5,864 bases of DNA from Vallitaleaceae bacterium (GCA_027858555.1 JAQICP010000040.1:1-5864), one strand, 5' to 3'; positions 1-5,824 are shown, numbered from the stretch's first letter. The notes: generated from the sequence alone by a model not told the origin. A program made the numbers and translations.

Positions 1-1127
1 GTAACAAAATGTTCATCCTTCATTGCTGTACCTGCATGAAAAACTAGGACATCCTCTTTGTCTTTTTGGTTTTCAAGTCCAGTAATCTGGTAGCCATTCT
101 TATATGAAACTGGATAACCACCTGATGCCAATACCACACAAACAGCTTGCTGATTAGACCACTCTAGAGTCATTTCATCTAGCTTGCCATCAATCGCATG
201 TTCAATAATATCAAGTAGGTCTGTTTTTAGTCTAGGGAGTACCACTTGGGCTTCTGGATCACCAAATCTGGCATTGTATTCTAATACCTTAACGCCACTA
301 GGTGTCAACATTAACCCAAAGAAAATAATCCCAGTAAAAGGTCTTCCCTCTAATTTCATAGCTTCTAAGGTTGGTTTATATATTTCTTCTATACACCAAG
401 CATGCATCTCATCCGTATAAAACTTAGATGGTGAAAAGGTACCCATACCACCAGTATTGAGTCCCTCATCATTATCATATGCTCTTTTATGATCTTGAGC
501 ACTTACCATGGGAATAATGGTCTCGCCATCACAAAAAGACAGCACAGACACTTCAGGTCCAGTCATGAATTCTTCAACCACCAGTCTAGCACCTGCAGAT
601 CCGTATTTTTTATCTACCATGATTTCATCAACGCCAGCTATTGCCTCCGATATATCCTCACAAATAAGAACCCCTTTACCAAACGCCAAACCATCTGCCT
701 TAAGTACAACTGGATAGTCAATGGTTAATAGGTAATCTTTAGCAAGTGTGGGTTCTTCAAATACCTCATAAGATGCTGATGGAATATTATATTTCTTCAT
801 TAAGTCTTTTGCAAATACCTTACTGCCTTCAAGGACAGCGGCATTTTCTCTAGGACCAAATATTCTGAGTCCCTTCTCTTTGAATAAATCTACAATACCC
901 ATGGTTAATGGATCTTCCATACCTACTATCGTTAAATCTATATGATTAGTACTAGCCCAATCAGCTAGCTTTTCAATTTCAATCGCTTTTATATCAACCA
1001 ACTGTGCAATCTCACCTATTCCTGCATTACCGGGAGCGCAATATAATTGATCAATTTTCTTGTTTTGTGCTAGTTTCCAAAGAATAGCATGTTCACGTCC
1101 ACCACTACCTATTACTAGAACTTTCAT
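1..1127 (-). CDS. purD: Phosphoribosylamine-glycine ligase (GAR synthetase), 3' end cut by window edge
   Basis: PurD joins glycine to 5-phosphoribosylamine using ATP, giving GAR, the second step of purine synthesis in the cytoplasm. I translated the minus strand by hand from the ATG at 1127. It stays open for 375 codons to the window edge, so about 45 of the usual 415-425 residues are missing at the C-terminus. Visible motifs are the N-terminal nucleotide-fold start MKVLVIGSGGREHAI (1-15), APGNAG (about 31-36), the ATP-grasp glycine-rich loop ADGLAFGKGV (144-153), LNTGGMGTFSP (223-233), the metal and substrate region EYNARFGDPEAQVV (283-296) and VFHAGT near the cut. An AAAGGAA ribosome binding site at 1137-1143 lies 9 bases before the ATG and supports this start. 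It follows purN after 40 bases, the widest gap in the operon. The Phe in GLAFGKG replaces the more usual Ala or Leu and is probably harmless variation. Identity is very secure. Confidence 0.97.
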   Translation of the reverse strand, partial: MKVLVIGSGGREHAILWKLAQNKKIDQLYCAPGNAGIGEIAQLVDIKAIEIEKLADWASTNHIDLTIVGMEDPLTMGIVDLFKEKGLRIFGPRENAAVLEGSKVFAKDLMKKYNIPSASYEVFEEPTLAKDYLLTIDYPVVLKADGLAFGKGVLICEDISEAIAGVDEIMVDKKYGSAGARLVVEEFMTGPEVSVLSFCDGETIIPMVSAQDHKRAYDNDEGLNTGGMGTFSPSKFYTDEMHAWCIEEIYKPTLEAMKLEGRPFTGIIFFGLMLTPSGVKVLEYNARFGDPEAQVVLPRLKTDLLDIIEHAIDGKLDEMTLEWSNQQAVCVVLASGGYPVSYKNGYQITGLENQKDKEDVLVFHAGTAMKDEHFV

Positions 1128-1136
1128 ATATGATAT

Positions 1137-1143
1137 TTCCTTT
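1137..1143 (-). promoter_or_regulatory. Ribosome binding site of purD
   Basis: AAAGGAA sits 9 bases before the purD ATG in the 40-base purN-purD gap. It is of medium strength. The gap shows no promoter or terminator hairpin that I can see, so purD is most simply part of the same transcript. Confidence 0.7.
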
Positions 1144-1167
1144 CTTACTCGCTTCAATTAAACTTGC

Positions 1168-1800
1168 CTACGAATCCAGTTTAATCTGCACTTTATTATC
1201 TATAACGCTAACTTGCTTATTCGCTATTAATTTGATTGCCTCAGGCAAAACAACCCATTCTGCTTCTTCCATGATACGTTTTTGTAATGACTCTACTGTA
1301 TCACTTTCTAATACCTGTACTGATTTTTGTAAAATAATTGGTCCGCCATCAGTAACTTCGTTGACAAAATGGACAGTGGCACCTGATAACTTGACACCTC
1401 GTTCTAATGCAGCCGCGTGGACATGCAAACCATAGAATCCTTTGCCTGAAAAAGCCGGAATCAGTGCTGGATGCACATTGATGATTCGGTCTGAAAAATG
1501 TGCAATGAAGCCATCAGGTAAAATAACCAAATAACCTGCCAGAACTATTAAGTCCACTTTCAAAACGTCAAAATGAGTAATTAATCCATCACAAAAGCCC
1601 TCTTGGTCTTTGTAGTCCATTGGTCTAATGATAGCGCTATCTATACCATGGTCTTTAGCGCGCTGCAGGGCATAAGCATTCTTTCTATTGGTTACAACAG
1701 TAACAATCTCAGCATTATTAATATAGCCAGATTCAATCTTATCGATTACGGCTTGAAGATTAGTACCTCCACCAGAAACCAATACACCGATTCTTAGCAT
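1168..1800 (-). CDS. purN: Phosphoribosylglycinamide formyltransferase (GAR transformylase)
   Basis: PurN transfers a formyl group from 10-formyltetrahydrofolate to GAR, making FGAR, the third step of the pathway. The 210-residue protein has the normal length for the folate-dependent enzyme. It opens with the phosphate-binding segment RIGVLVSGGGTNLQ (3-16). The catalytic core carries INVHPALIPAF (107-117), where Asn108 and His110 match the catalytic Asn and His of the family. HFVNEVTDGGPIILQ (144-158) follows, with Asp151 as the conserved catalytic Asp. This is not the formate-dependent PurT, which is an ATP-grasp protein. Its ATG overlaps the last codons of purM by 7 bases (the ATGCTAA arrangement), and the upstream AGGGTG is only a moderate ribosome binding site. 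Translation is therefore probably coupled to purM. An overlapping ORF on the opposite strand is a shadow. Confidence 0.97.
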   Translation of the reverse strand: MLRIGVLVSGGGTNLQAVIDKIESGYINNAEIVTVVTNRKNAYALQRAKDHGIDSAIIRPMDYKDQEGFCDGLITHFDVLKVDLIVLAGYLVILPDGFIAHFSDRIINVHPALIPAFSGKGFYGLHVHAAALERGVKLSGATVHFVNEVTDGGPIILQKSVQVLESDTVESLQKRIMEEAEWVVLPEAIKLIANKQVSVIDNKVQIKLDS

Positions 1801-2819
1801 AAAACAACACCCTGATTACCTGCCTTTACAACACCTATGATATAAGCAGATTCTCCTATAGCTTGTAATGCCGTAATTGCCCTCTCAGCATCCTCTTTTT
1901 CAAGTGCTAAAACCATACCAATACCCATATTAAAGGTACCAAACATACCTTTATCCTCTAAGTCACTTAGTTCTTTAAGTACATGGAATATAGGTTGAAT
2001 TGGCCAAGTTCCGAGTTTTATTTCACTATACATGCCTTCAGGCATCATCCTTGGGATGTTCTCAATAAAGCCACCACCAGTAATATGCGAAATACTATGG
2101 ATTGTCACAGCTTTTTTTATTGCTTTGATGCTATTTACATAGATCTTAGTTGGTGCCATCAAAGCCTCGCCTAAAGTAGAACCAAGTTCTTCCACTTCAA
2201 CCATTAAACGTTCTTTAGTTGGGTCAAAGAGTCTTCTGACCAATGAAAAACCATTAGAATGAACGCCAGTTGATGGTAATCCGAGCAGTACGTCACCAAC
2301 CTTAACTTTAGTACCATCTATCATATCTTTTTTATCCACAATGCCTACTGCAAAACCTGCCAGATCATACTCATCGTCTGGGTAAAATCCTGGCATTTCA
2401 GCTGTCTCGCCACCAATAAGGGCTGCACCTGATTGTCTACAACCATTAGCAATACCAGATACTATCTGAGCAATCTTTTCAGGTTTATTCTTACCACAAG
2501 CAATATAATCAAGAAAAAACAATGGTTCTGCACCTGCACATATAATATCGTTAACGCACATTGCTACTGCATCAATACCAATTGTATCATGCTTATCTAA
2601 TTCGAAAGCTAACTTAAGTTTGGTTCCAACGCCATCAGTTCCAGATACAAGAATTGGCTCATCCATCTTAATCTGTGCTAATGAAAATAAGCCGCCGAAA
2701 CCACCAATTTCTGTTACTACTTCTGGCCGCATGGTTGTTTTTATGTGCTCTTTCATCAATTCTACTGCCTTGTAACCTGCTTCTACATCAACGCACGATT
2801 GTTTATAATCAATCGACAT
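1794..2819 (-). CDS. purM: Phosphoribosylformylglycinamidine cyclo-ligase (AIR synthetase)
   Basis: PurM closes the imidazole ring, turning FGAM into AIR with ATP, the fifth pathway step. At 341 residues it is full length for the family. The PurM/ThiL/SelD-type N-terminal domain is clear: GGFGGLFSL (39-47), the nucleotide-binding segment VSGTDGVGTKLKLAF (58-72), and DAVAMCVNDIICAGAEPLFFLDYIACGK (83-110). IGGETAEMPGFY (135-146) follows. The C-terminal domain has LPSTGVHSNGFSLVRRL (181-197), HITGGGFIENIPRM (245-258) and GTFNMGIGM (294-302). The start is fixed by a perfect AGGAGG inside the end of purF, 6 bases before the ATG, and only one base separates it from the purF stop. Its substrate FGAM is made by PurL (or PurLQS), which is not in this window. 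No residue looks abnormal. Confidence 0.98.
   Translation of the reverse strand: MSIDYKQSCVDVEAGYKAVELMKEHIKTTMRPEVVTEIGGFGGLFSLAQIKMDEPILVSGTDGVGTKLKLAFELDKHDTIGIDAVAMCVNDIICAGAEPLFFLDYIACGKNKPEKIAQIVSGIANGCRQSGAALIGGETAEMPGFYPDDEYDLAGFAVGIVDKKDMIDGTKVKVGDVLLGLPSTGVHSNGFSLVRRLFDPTKERLMVEVEELGSTLGEALMAPTKIYVNSIKAIKKAVTIHSISHITGGGFIENIPRMMPEGMYSEIKLGTWPIQPIFHVLKELSDLEDKGMFGTFNMGIGMVLALEKEDAERAITALQAIGESAYIIGVVKAGNQGVVLC
1808..1813 (-). promoter_or_regulatory. Moderate ribosome binding site of purN, inside the end of purM
   Basis: AGGGTG lies 7 bases before the purN ATG within the purM coding sequence. It is a poorer match than the sites of purE, purC and purM. Together with the 7-base gene overlap, it suggests purN relies on ribosomes arriving from purM. 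Confidence 0.6.
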
Positions 2820-2820
2820 C

Positions 2821-4239
2821 TTAAACCTCCTGTTCCTCTATTTCAACTGGATAATTGCCTGTGAAGCAACTGGTACAGAAATTAGTATCAGCACCTTCAC
2901 ATGATTTAATTAATCCTTCTCTACTAATATAGCCCAGTGAATTCGCACAGATTAACTCACAGATTTCATCAACACTATGATTGCTAGCAACTAATTTCTG
3001 TCTCTCAGGTGTGTCGATACCAAAGTAACATGAATGCCTGACTGGTGGAGAACTGATTCTAACATGAACTTCTGTCGCTCCCGCACTTTTAAGTAGCTTA
3101 ACGATTCGTCTACTGGTTGTACCCCTAACAATAGAGTCATCTATCATTACGACGCGTTTACCTTTTATCAGACTTCTAATAGGGTTCAGCTTCAGATGAA
3201 CACCCAGTTCTCTTAAGGCTTGATTAGGTTGAATGAATGTCCGACCAACATAGCGGTTCTTCATAAAGCCACCCACAACAGGTATACCAGAGGCATGTGA
3301 GAATCCAAGTGCTGCTGCAAGTCCGGAATCTGGTACACCTACTACAACATCAGCTTCTACTGGATGTTCTTTGTAAAGTATCCCTCCTGCTTTATATCTG
3401 GTGTTATATACTTCTAGACCTTGCATAATACTATCTGGTCTTGCAAAATAAACATATTCAAATATACACATACTAGACGTTTTAGCCGCTGGTGTTTGGA
3501 TGGATTTTATACCTTGATCATTAATGATAACAATTTCACCTGGATTTACGTCTCGAACGAGTTCAATGCCAAGCGCATCGAAGGCACAAGATTCTGATGA
3601 GAATATATAAGTATCACCCTTCTTACCAATGACCAGTGGCCTCATACCTAGTGGGTCTCTCACTGCTATTAATTTATGTGGGGTCATAACGAGTAGTGAG
3701 TAGGCCCCTTCAACTTTAGTCATCACTTCTACCAGTGCGTCTTCAATTGTGTTGTACTTGATTCTAGCACGGGATAATAAGGCAGCTATTACCTCAGAAT
3801 CCGTTGAGGTTTGAAATATTGTACCGACATTTTCTAGCTCATCACGGAGTTTTCTAGCATTGGTTAAATTACCATTATGCGCTAAAGCCATATGGCCTTT
3901 TGTGTATTTGAGGACTAATGGCTGTGCATTCTCAGCAGAATTACCGCCTGTTGTAGAATAACGCACATGTCCAATAGCAGAATGACCTTTTAAGTAGTCT
4001 AGTACCACATCATCAAATACTTCTGTCACAAGGCCCATCTCTTTTCTATAGAGAATCGTGCCTTTAGAATTGACTGCTATGCCAGCACTTTCTTGTCCTC
4101 TATGCTGAAGGGCAAAGAGACCGTAGTATGTCATTCTAGTTGTATCGAATTCTTTTATAGATACATCGTCTTCTTTTGTATAAACACCAAAGACGCCACA
4201 TTCTTCTTGTAACTTATCATCAAACATCATATCTTCCAT
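2821..4239 (-). CDS. purF: Amidophosphoribosyltransferase (glutamine PRPP amidotransferase), Fe-S type with propeptide
   Basis: PurF makes phosphoribosylamine from PRPP and glutamine, the committed and feedback-inhibited first step. The 472-residue protein has an N-terminal class II glutaminase domain with Cys14 as nucleophile (EECGVFG, 12-18). Other glutaminase motifs are ALQHRGQESAG (43-53), HVRYSTTG (91-98), HNGNL (121-125) and STDSEV (145-150). A phosphoribosyltransferase domain follows, with GVPDSG (301-306) and the PRPP loop VVMIDDSIVRGTTS (363-376). The 13 residues before Cys14 must be removed to free the nucleophile, as in the B. subtilis enzyme. Cys258, Cys404, Cys455 and Cys458 (the last two in FCTSCF) match the pattern of 4Fe-4S ligands in B. 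subtilis-type PurF, which makes the enzyme oxygen-sensitive. The ATG at 4239 is preferred over Met4 or Met5 because AGGAG lies 7 bases before it. purF starts 2 bases after the purC stop. Confidence 0.98.
   Translation of the reverse strand: MEDMMFDDKLQEECGVFGVYTKEDDVSIKEFDTTRMTYYGLFALQHRGQESAGIAVNSKGTILYRKEMGLVTEVFDDVVLDYLKGHSAIGHVRYSTTGGNSAENAQPLVLKYTKGHMALAHNGNLTNARKLRDELENVGTIFQTSTDSEVIAALLSRARIKYNTIEDALVEVMTKVEGAYSLLVMTPHKLIAVRDPLGMRPLVIGKKGDTYIFSSESCAFDALGIELVRDVNPGEIVIINDQGIKSIQTPAAKTSSMCIFEYVYFARPDSIMQGLEVYNTRYKAGGILYKEHPVEADVVVGVPDSGLAAALGFSHASGIPVVGGFMKNRYVGRTFIQPNQALRELGVHLKLNPIRSLIKGKRVVMIDDSIVRGTTSRRIVKLLKSAGATEVHVRISSPPVRHSCYFGIDTPERQKLVASNHSVDEICELICANSLGYISREGLIKSCEGADTNFCTSCFTGNYPVEIEEQEV
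2826..2831 (-). promoter_or_regulatory. Ribosome binding site of purM, inside the end of purF
   Basis: A perfect AGGAGG in the last codons of purF sits 6 bases before the purM ATG. With only one base between the purF stop and the purM start, this is a classic reinitiation arrangement. Confidence 0.85.
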
Positions 4240-4241
4240 TA

Positions 4242-4952
4242 TTACACTCCTAATAGGCGTTTCATAACCTCTTGATAAGCATTTTCAACACCACCAAGGT
4301 CTCGTCTGAAAAGGTCTTTGTCTAACTTTTCATTTGTTTTTGTATCCCAAAAACGACAAGTATCTGGTGAAATCTCATCTGCCAATATAATAGTACCATC
4401 TGCCAACTTACCAAATTCAATCTTAAAGTCAACAAGTTTGATGCCTGCGTCTTCTAATATATCTTTTAATAAATCATTAACCTTGAAGGCATAATCTGTA
4501 ATAATCTGCACTTCTTCTTTAGTAGCAAGTTCAAGCGCTGCTATATGATAGTCATTAATCATCGGGTCACCTAGTTCATCATCTTTGTATGAGAATTCTA
4601 GGACAGTTTTCTTCATTATGGTACCTTCTGGTAAGCCTAATCGCTTGCTTAAACTACCAGCCGCAATATTTCTAACAATCACTTCAAGCGGTACAATAGT
4701 AACTTTTTTAACCACTGTTTCACGATCATTTAATTCCTCAACAAAATGCGTTGGCACACCTTGTTTTTCTAACAGTTGCATCAAGTGATTTGTTAAACGA
4801 TTATTGACAATTCCCTTGTCTGCTATGGTACCTTTTTTAACGCCATTAAATGCTGTAGCATCATCTTTATAAGATACAATTAATAAATTCTCATCATCTG
4901 TGGTATATACTTTCTTAGCCTTGCCTTCGTATAAAATAGATCCTTTTTCCAT
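4242..4952 (-). CDS. purC: Phosphoribosylaminoimidazole-succinocarboxamide synthase (SAICAR synthetase)
   Basis: PurC condenses CAIR with aspartate using ATP to give SAICAR, directly after the PurE step. The 236-residue protein has the usual length of a stand-alone bacterial enzyme and is not fused to PurE. Signature segments are LYEGKAKKVY (7-16), the nucleotide-binding N-terminal strand pair, and DDATAFNGVKKGTI (30-43). VPLEVIVRNIAAGSLSKRLGLPEG (87-110) contains the family signature. DDELGDPMINDYHI (124-137), LVDFKIEFGK (173-182) and LADEISPDTCRFWD (190-203) complete the set. Its AGGAGG shares two bases with the TAG stop of purE and sits 5 bases before the ATG, which fixes the start and implies coupled translation. 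The purK and purB genes found between purE and purC in Bacillus are absent here. Confidence 0.98.
   Translation of the reverse strand: MEKGSILYEGKAKKVYTTDDENLLIVSYKDDATAFNGVKKGTIADKGIVNNRLTNHLMQLLEKQGVPTHFVEELNDRETVVKKVTIVPLEVIVRNIAAGSLSKRLGLPEGTIMKKTVLEFSYKDDELGDPMINDYHIAALELATKEEVQIITDYAFKVNDLLKDILEDAGIKLVDFKIEFGKLADGTIILADEISPDTCRFWDTKTNEKLDKDLFRRDLGGVENAYQEVMKRLLGV
4247..4251 (-). promoter_or_regulatory. Ribosome binding site of purF, inside the end of purC
   Basis: AGGAG lies in the last sense codons of purC (Leu-Gly-Val), 7 bases before the ATG at 4239. It favours that ATG over the in-frame Met4 and Met5 codons and therefore sets the predicted propeptide at 13 residues. Confidence 0.8.
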
Positions 4953-4957
4953 AATAG

Positions 4958-4963
4958 CCTCCT
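4958..4963 (-). promoter_or_regulatory. Ribosome binding site of purC, overlapping the purE stop
   Basis: AGGAGG shares its first two bases with the TAG stop codon of purE and ends 5 bases before the purC ATG. Ribosomes finishing purE occupy this site, so its accessibility should depend on purE translation. Confidence 0.85.
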
Positions 4964-5483
4964 ATGCCATATCTTCTTTTAAATATGCCTTGTACCCTTT
5001 AGCTTCCAATTTCTCAGCTTTATTATCAACTACTGCTCTCATTGACTCTTTAAAAATATCTAGATTGTTTTCAATGACGCTGTCGTAGCAACCAATGATT
5101 TGTGCTGCTAGTATGCCTGCATTCTTAGCGCCATTAATTGCTACTGTAGCTACCGGTATGCCAGGTGGCATCTGAACTATAGAATACAGTGCATCCGCAC
5201 CGCCTAGTGATTTGGTCAGTATTGGTACACCGATCACTGGTAATGTGGTAAGGGCGGCTATAACACCTGCCAAATGTGCAGCACCCCCTGCACCGGCGAT
5301 TATTACTTTAAGTCCATTACGCCTTGCTTCTCTTGCATATGTGACAGCACGTTCTGGGGTCCGATGAGCTGATATCACTGTTAGTTCATAACCAACTTCA
5401 AGTTGATCTAGAATTTTTGCTGTTTCCGCCATGATTGGTAAATCAGAGTCACTACCCATAATAATTCCTACTTGTACTTTCAT
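4962..5483 (-). CDS. purE: N5-carboxyaminoimidazole ribonucleotide mutase (PurE)
   Basis: PurE moves the carboxyl group of N5-CAIR to carbon 4, giving CAIR, the substrate of the neighbouring PurC. The 173-residue protein is a standard single-domain PurE. It has GIIMGSDSDLP near the N-terminus (6-16), the catalytic histidine in ISAHRTPERA (His40), and the glycine-rich active-site loop IIAGAGGAAHLAGVIAALT (61-79). LPVIGVPI (81-88) and MPPGIPVATVAI (105-116) follow. The SAHRTP form looks like the class I mutase rather than the class II AIR carboxylase, from my memory of the two groups. If so, a PurK supplying N5-CAIR should be encoded elsewhere, because no purK follows. The start has a strong AGGAGGT ribosome binding site directly upstream. 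This is the first gene of the operon, about 135 bases downstream of the predicted transcription start. Confidence 0.97.
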   Translation of the reverse strand: MKVQVGIIMGSDSDLPIMAETAKILDQLEVGYELTVISAHRTPERAVTYAREARRNGLKVIIAGAGGAAHLAGVIAALTTLPVIGVPILTKSLGGADALYSIVQMPPGIPVATVAINGAKNAGILAAQIIGCYDSVIENNLDIFKESMRAVVDNKAEKLEAKGYKAYLKEDMA

Positions 5484-5486
5484 AAT

Positions 5487-5493
5487 ACCTCCT
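5487..5493 (-). promoter_or_regulatory. Ribosome binding site of purE
   Basis: AGGAGGT, close to a full anti-Shine-Dalgarno match, ends 3 bases before the ATG at 5483. The short spacing is acceptable because the core AGGAGG ends 4 bases before it. It supports the chosen purE start and strong initiation at the head of the operon. The motif lies in an overlapping CCTAGG palindrome. Confidence 0.85.
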
Positions 5494-5532
5494 AGGATAA
5501 ATCGTTAGTTGCCGTGCATAGTCGCAAATCTA

Positions 5533-5544
5533 TCACAATTGTGA
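5533..5544. repeat. 12-base perfect palindrome in the purE leader
   Basis: TCACAATTGTGA is a perfect palindrome about 50 bases before the purE start. In RNA it could form only a 4-pair stem with an AATT loop, alone or within a longer pairing of GTAGTC (5550-5545) with GACTAT (5523-5518). It may be an operator, an RNA element or chance. Confidence 0.3.
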
Positions 5545-5553
5545 CTACTATCT

Positions 5554-5570
5554 ATTTATTATTAATAAAT
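5554..5570. repeat. AT-only palindrome in the purE leader
   Basis: ATTTATTA and TAATAAAT flank one central base, a perfect 8-base inverted repeat made only of A and T. It lies in the untranslated leader. Such a pattern is easily produced by chance in AT-rich DNA, and no function can be assigned. Confidence 0.3.
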
Positions 5571-5591
5571 TACATAAAGTGAATTACAGCC

Positions 5592-5618
5592 ATAGATGTT
5601 CATGTCTGAATCATCCAT
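5592..5618 (-). promoter_or_regulatory. Stem-loop at the predicted 5' end of the pur transcript
   Basis: ATGGATG (5618-5612) can pair with CATCTAT (5598-5592) with one G-U pair. Inside it, TTCA (5610-5607) pairs with TGAA (5602-5599) around a GACA loop, leaving one bulged A at 5611. The 11 pairs begin at the base where transcription is predicted to start. There is no U-run after it, so it is not a terminator. A 5'-end stem of this kind could protect the mRNA from decay, but that role is inferred. Confidence 0.45.
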
Positions 5619-5624
5619 ATCGCT

Positions 5625-5653
5625 ATTTTACAGAGTATCTAGTTGTAAGTCAA
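5625..5653 (-). promoter_or_regulatory. Sigma-A-type promoter of the pur operon
   Basis: A TTGACT -35 box (5653-5648) and a TAAAAT -10 box (5630-5625) are separated by exactly 17 bases, and a TG lies directly before the -10 box. The predicted transcription start is near 5618, about 135 bases upstream of the purE ATG. The inverted PurBoxes end 4 to 8 bases upstream of the -35 box, which fits repression from an upstream-bound PurR. Confidence 0.8.
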
Positions 5654-5656
5654 CCA

Positions 5657-5700
5657 TTTTCCGAACATTTATCAATATTTTTATATTATCGTTCGGGTTT
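5657..5700. promoter_or_regulatory. Inverted PurBox pair, probable PurR operator
   Basis: On the plus strand, TTTTCCGAACATT at 5657-5669 closely fits the Gram-positive PurBox consensus AWWWCCGAACWWT. On the minus strand, AAACCCGAACGAT from 5700 to 5688 is a second copy with two mismatches. The cores form the perfect inverted repeat CCGAAC (5661-5666) and GTTCGG (5691-5696), separated by 24 bases of AT-rich DNA. This is the inward-facing orientation and, as I recall it, the spacing of the B. subtilis pur operon operator. The pair ends just upstream of the -35 box of the purE promoter. In Bacillus, PurR binds such pairs to repress purine synthesis and PRPP relieves the binding. That the same regulator acts here is inferred, since purR is not in the window. 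Confidence 0.85.
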
Positions 5701-5794
5701 CTTATAAATAATGCCTTTCTTGCAAGAACCAAAGTGTAACTGGTGCACATTTCTCCTTCAGGTACAATTATTCACAATGGAAGACCTTTGTATT

Positions 5795-5824
5795 AAAAAA
5801 GGCTAATGCATGCGCACTAGCCTT
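5795..5824 (-). terminator. Intrinsic terminator of the gene upstream of purE
   Basis: AAGGCTAGTGC (5824-5814) pairs with GCATTAGCCTT (5809-5799) in an 11-pair stem with one G-U pair. The loop is GCAT, and the minus-strand run of six T follows at 5800-5795. The T-run on this strand only, and the position about 6 bases after a likely stop codon, show that it ends an upstream minus-strand transcript. It insulates the pur promoter from readthrough. Confidence 0.88.

Noticed and set aside
1..1127. Possible frameshift in purD, because it is the one gene cut by the edge
   Set aside because: Hand translation of the whole minus-strand frame gave an uninterrupted protein with all expected PurD motifs in order. 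Only the window edge truncates it.
1128..1167. Separate promoter or terminator between purN and purD
   Set aside because: The 40-base gap shows no -35/-10 pair with proper spacing and no GC-rich hairpin with a T-run.
1130..1435. 101-codon plus-strand ORF opposite purN
   Set aside because: It lies antisense to a fully conserved purN, has no known motif and no good ribosome binding site, and is best explained as a codon-pattern shadow. The other plus-strand ORFs in the window are rejected for the same reason.
5488..5496. CCTAGGAGG near the purE start as a fragment of a ykkC/PRPP-type motif
   Set aside because: It is simply the ribosome binding site. No other conserved part of that RNA family was seen upstream.
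5533..5544. TCACAATTGTGA as a CRP or Rex operator
   Set aside because: The half-sites face the wrong way with no proper central spacer for either regulator, and the site lies in the transcribed leader. It is kept only as a palindrome.
5592..5640. ATATGG in the minus-strand leader, resembling part of a purine riboswitch
   Set aside because: The matching partner segments around the three-way junction (the TCTACC-type and GACTA-type parts in the right order and spacing) are not present, so a short coincidental match is more likely.
5777..5806. Short plus-strand ORF starting ATGGAAGACC
   Set aside because: It ends after eight codons within the terminator stem and has no supporting features.
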